Shown piece after piece: positions 5,936 through 7,460 of a stretch of DNA of 7,460 nucleotides. The first letter of the stretch is position 1, and every line of letters starts with the position of its first letter. Origin of the DNA: Syntrophomonadaceae bacterium (GTDB lineage Bacteria; Bacillota; Syntrophomonadia; Syntrophomonadales; Syntrophomonadaceae). Both the position numbers and the translations under genes were made by a program. The stretch is taken from the NCBI GenBank assembly GCA_012522705.1, contig JAAYJY010000006.1, positions 1 through 7,460 on the forward strand, given 5' to 3'. The notes beneath the pieces are model-generated. The model worked only from the letters and a program-made list of their open reading frames with translations, ran no database searches and had not been told where the DNA came from.

Positions 5936-6487
5936 ATGGAACTTGTGGAAAAGAAGGTCATAATGGATGAGATTGGGATCCGCCGCGCCATCACCCGTAT
6001 CGCCCACGAGATAATCGAAAAGAACAAAGGGGTGGGCCGGGTAGCCCTGATCGGTATCCGGCGCCGGGGAGGTCCGCTGGCGGTACGTTTGGCCGAACAG
6101 ATACAAGCCATCGAGGGTATCAAGGTGCCGGTGGGGATATTGGACATCACCCTCTACCGGGATGATCTGACCACTCTCTCATCGCAGCCTCAGGTACACC
6201 GTACCGAAGTCTTTTTCGATATAAACGACCTGAACATTGTACTGGTTGATGATGTGATGTACACCGGCCGGACGATCCGGGCGGCCATGGATGCACTGAT
6301 CGACCTGGGACGGCCCCGCAGTATACAATTGGCGGTCCTGGTCGACCGAGGGCATCGGGAACTGCCGATCAAAGCGGATTATATCGGCAAAAACATCCCT
6401 ACCTCCCGCAGCGAGGTGATCTCAGTGCTCGTGAAGGAGATAGATGATAAAGAGGAGGTCGTACTCCAGGAAATCGTAGTTCAGTGA
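5936..6487 (+). CDS. pyrR: Bifunctional pyr operon attenuation protein / uracil phosphoribosyltransferase
   Basis: A 183-residue phosphoribosyltransferase-fold protein, close to the usual length of about 180. When loaded with UMP or UTP the family binds hairpins in pyr mRNA and promotes termination; many members also make UMP from uracil and PRPP. The PRPP-binding loop is clear, VLVDDVMYTGRT at residues 102-113, and the conserved LDITLYRDDL and LVDRGHRELPI segments are present. ATG 5936 is chosen because a full AAAGGAGGT stands 9 nt upstream; the frame is open further left to a TTG at 5891, but that would lie before the ribosome site. PyrR sites lie both before and after this gene, so it is expected to control itself and pyrB. 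Confidence 0.97.
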   Translation: MELVEKKVIMDEIGIRRAITRIAHEIIEKNKGVGRVALIGIRRRGGPLAVRLAEQIQAIEGIKVPVGILDITLYRDDLTTLSSQPQVHRTEVFFDINDLNIVLVDDVMYTGRTIRAAMDALIDLGRPRSIQLAVLVDRGHRELPIKADYIGKNIPTSRSEVISVLVKEIDDKEEVVLQEIVVQ

Positions 6488-6496
6488 ACTACTCCC

Positions 6497-6529
6497 CCCT
6501 TTAAACTGGTCCGGAGAGGCTGGCAAGGG
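6497..6529 (+). promoter_or_regulatory. PyrR-binding RNA hairpin (pyr attenuator 2, between pyrR and pyrB)
   Basis: The lower stem CCCTT / AAGGG (6497-6501 with 6525-6529) and the upper stem CUGGUC / GGCUGG (6506-6511 with 6518-6523) enclose the loop CGGAGA (6512-6517). The core GGUCCGGAGAGGCU fits the known site ARUCCNGNGAGGYU at every position but the first. GAGAGGC (6514-6520) can also pair with GCCTCTC (6548-6554), extended by G-U and U-A at the ends to nine pairs: this is the antiterminator that PyrR binding would block. The sequence is clearly related to the hairpin at 5805-5835 (both have CCTTTAA, GAGGCT and GCAAGG). Confidence 0.92.
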
Positions 6530-6547
6530 AAGTGACACAGGCTCAAA

Positions 6548-6586
6548 GCCTCTCTTGTCAGTGGACGATGAGAGGCATTTTATTTT
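6548..6586 (+). terminator. Attenuator terminator before pyrB
   Basis: GCCTCTC (6548-6554) pairs perfectly with GAGAGGC (6570-6576). The stem continues, after a bulge, through TT / GA and GTC / GAC to a 4-nt AGTG loop. ATTTTATTTT follows. The left arm is the same segment that the antiterminator uses, since GAGAGGC occurs at both 6514-6520 and 6570-6576. Confidence 0.85.
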
Positions 6587-6608
6587 GGTCTAACAAGGAG
6601 GATTAGTG

Positions 6609-7460
6609 GTGAGATTCGAGCACAAGGACCTATTGGGAATCAAACAGTTGAGCCGTGAAGAAATAGAACTGATCCTGGATACAGCTGTTCCGATGAAAGA
6701 CATCATCAACCGTGACATCAAAAAGGTGCCAGCCCTACGCGGCAAGGCCATGGTAACCGTCTTCTACGAAAACAGTACCCGCACCCGCACCTCTTTTGAG
6801 ATAGCCGGCAAATATTTGAGTGCCGATACTGTCAATCTAGCTGTCTCCACCAGCAGCGTCCAGAAGGGGGAGAGCCTGCGGGACACTATCAAGACCATTG
6901 AGGTGATGGGCTTTGATCTAATGGTGATAAGGCATGCCATGAGCGGTGCCCCCCATTATATTGCCCGCAATACCAACATGCGGGTCATAAATGCCGGTGA
7001 CGGGACCAATGAACACCCTACCCAAGCGTTGCTGGACATGTTCAGCATAAGAGAGAAAAAGGGTACCCTGGAGGGCTTGAAGATAGCCATAGTCGGAGAT
7101 GTACTCCATAGCCGCGTAGCCAGGTCCAACATTTACGGCCTGAGCCATTTTGGATGTGAAATAAGAGTGGCCGGGCCTTCTACCCTGATGCCCCCCGATA
7201 TCGAAAGATTAGGGGTCAGAAGCTACTATAGCCTGGACCAGGCTATTGACGGGGTGGACGTCATCAACGTCTTAAGAGTCCAGAAGGAACGCCAGCAAAA
7301 AGGGCTGTTTCCCACTCTGGATGAATATGCCAATCTCTATATGATCAGCCCGGACAAGCTGCGTAGAGCCAAGGATGATGTGATGGTTTTGCACCCGGGG
7401 CCCATGAATCGGGGAGTGGAGATTTCCTCGGTGCTGGCTGACAGCAATATGGCACTTGTC
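6609..7460 (+). CDS. pyrB: Aspartate carbamoyltransferase catalytic chain (3' end outside the window)
   Basis: The frame is open for 284 codons to the window edge without a stop; the family is about 300-310 residues, so some 20-25 are missing. The enzyme joins carbamoyl phosphate and aspartate, the first committed step of pyrimidine synthesis. Visible motifs are the carbamoyl phosphate loop FYENSTRTRTSFE (S56-T-R-T-R60), the loop SVQKGES with K86, EHPTQALLD (H136) and HPGPMNRG (262-269). These point to aspartate rather than ornithine carbamoyltransferase, as does the pyr operon context. Two GTG codons stand in tandem at 6606 and 6609; the second is chosen because AAGGAGGA (6595-6602) lies 6 nt upstream of it, against 3 nt for the first. 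Expression is expected to depend on the attenuator just upstream. Confidence 0.95.
   Translation, partial: MRFEHKDLLGIKQLSREEIELILDTAVPMKDIINRDIKKVPALRGKAMVTVFYENSTRTRTSFEIAGKYLSADTVNLAVSTSSVQKGESLRDTIKTIEVMGFDLMVIRHAMSGAPHYIARNTNMRVINAGDGTNEHPTQALLDMFSIREKKGTLEGLKIAIVGDVLHSRVARSNIYGLSHFGCEIRVAGPSTLMPPDIERLGVRSYYSLDQAIDGVDVINVLRVQKERQQKGLFPTLDEYANLYMISPDKLRRAKDDVMVLHPGPMNRGVEISSVLADSNMALV

Overview
The window looks like chromosomal DNA from a Gram-positive, Firmicutes-type bacterium, most likely an anaerobic clostridial lineage. The reasons are strong AGGAGG-type ribosome binding sites, GTG and TTG starts, a lipoprotein signal, and the order rluD - pyrR - pyrB with PyrR-type attenuators, an arrangement known from Bacillus and relatives. 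The lineage is an inference. All supported genes are on the + strand. No tRNA, rRNA, CRISPR array, transposase or phage gene was seen.

Layout. 1-339 is a gene-poor stretch with small inverted repeats and short open frames of doubtful meaning. 340-2068 holds a GNAT-family acetyltransferase gene followed 49 nt later by rsgA, the circularly permuted GTPase of 30S ribosome maturation; its G3 motif reads ATPG instead of the usual DTPG. 2135-3043 is a lipoprotein gene of unknown function interrupted by an in-frame TAG inside its signal peptide, exactly at the lipobox -3 position. 3044-3550 is a 500-nt non-coding stretch with two diverged copies of a repeat of about 62 nt, several hairpins, a REP-like palindromic element and a possible terminator and promoter. 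3551-4744 encodes a YfbR-like HD-domain phosphohydrolase. 4843-5763 is rluD.

The last part is the start of the pyrimidine operon. A near-consensus promoter sits directly after the rluD stop and starts transcription a few bases before a PyrR-binding hairpin. That hairpin is followed by a terminator with a competing antiterminator, and then pyrR. A second PyrR hairpin, antiterminator and terminator lie between pyrR and pyrB, and pyrB (aspartate carbamoyltransferase) runs off the end of the window. By analogy with the B. subtilis system, when UMP is abundant PyrR binds both hairpins, blocks the antiterminators and lowers transcription of its own gene and of pyrB.

Most of the window is ordinary housekeeping DNA, and I found no convincing new system. 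The items most worth checking are the amber codon in the lipoprotein signal, the altered G3 motif of RsgA, and the layered repeats at 3044-3411.
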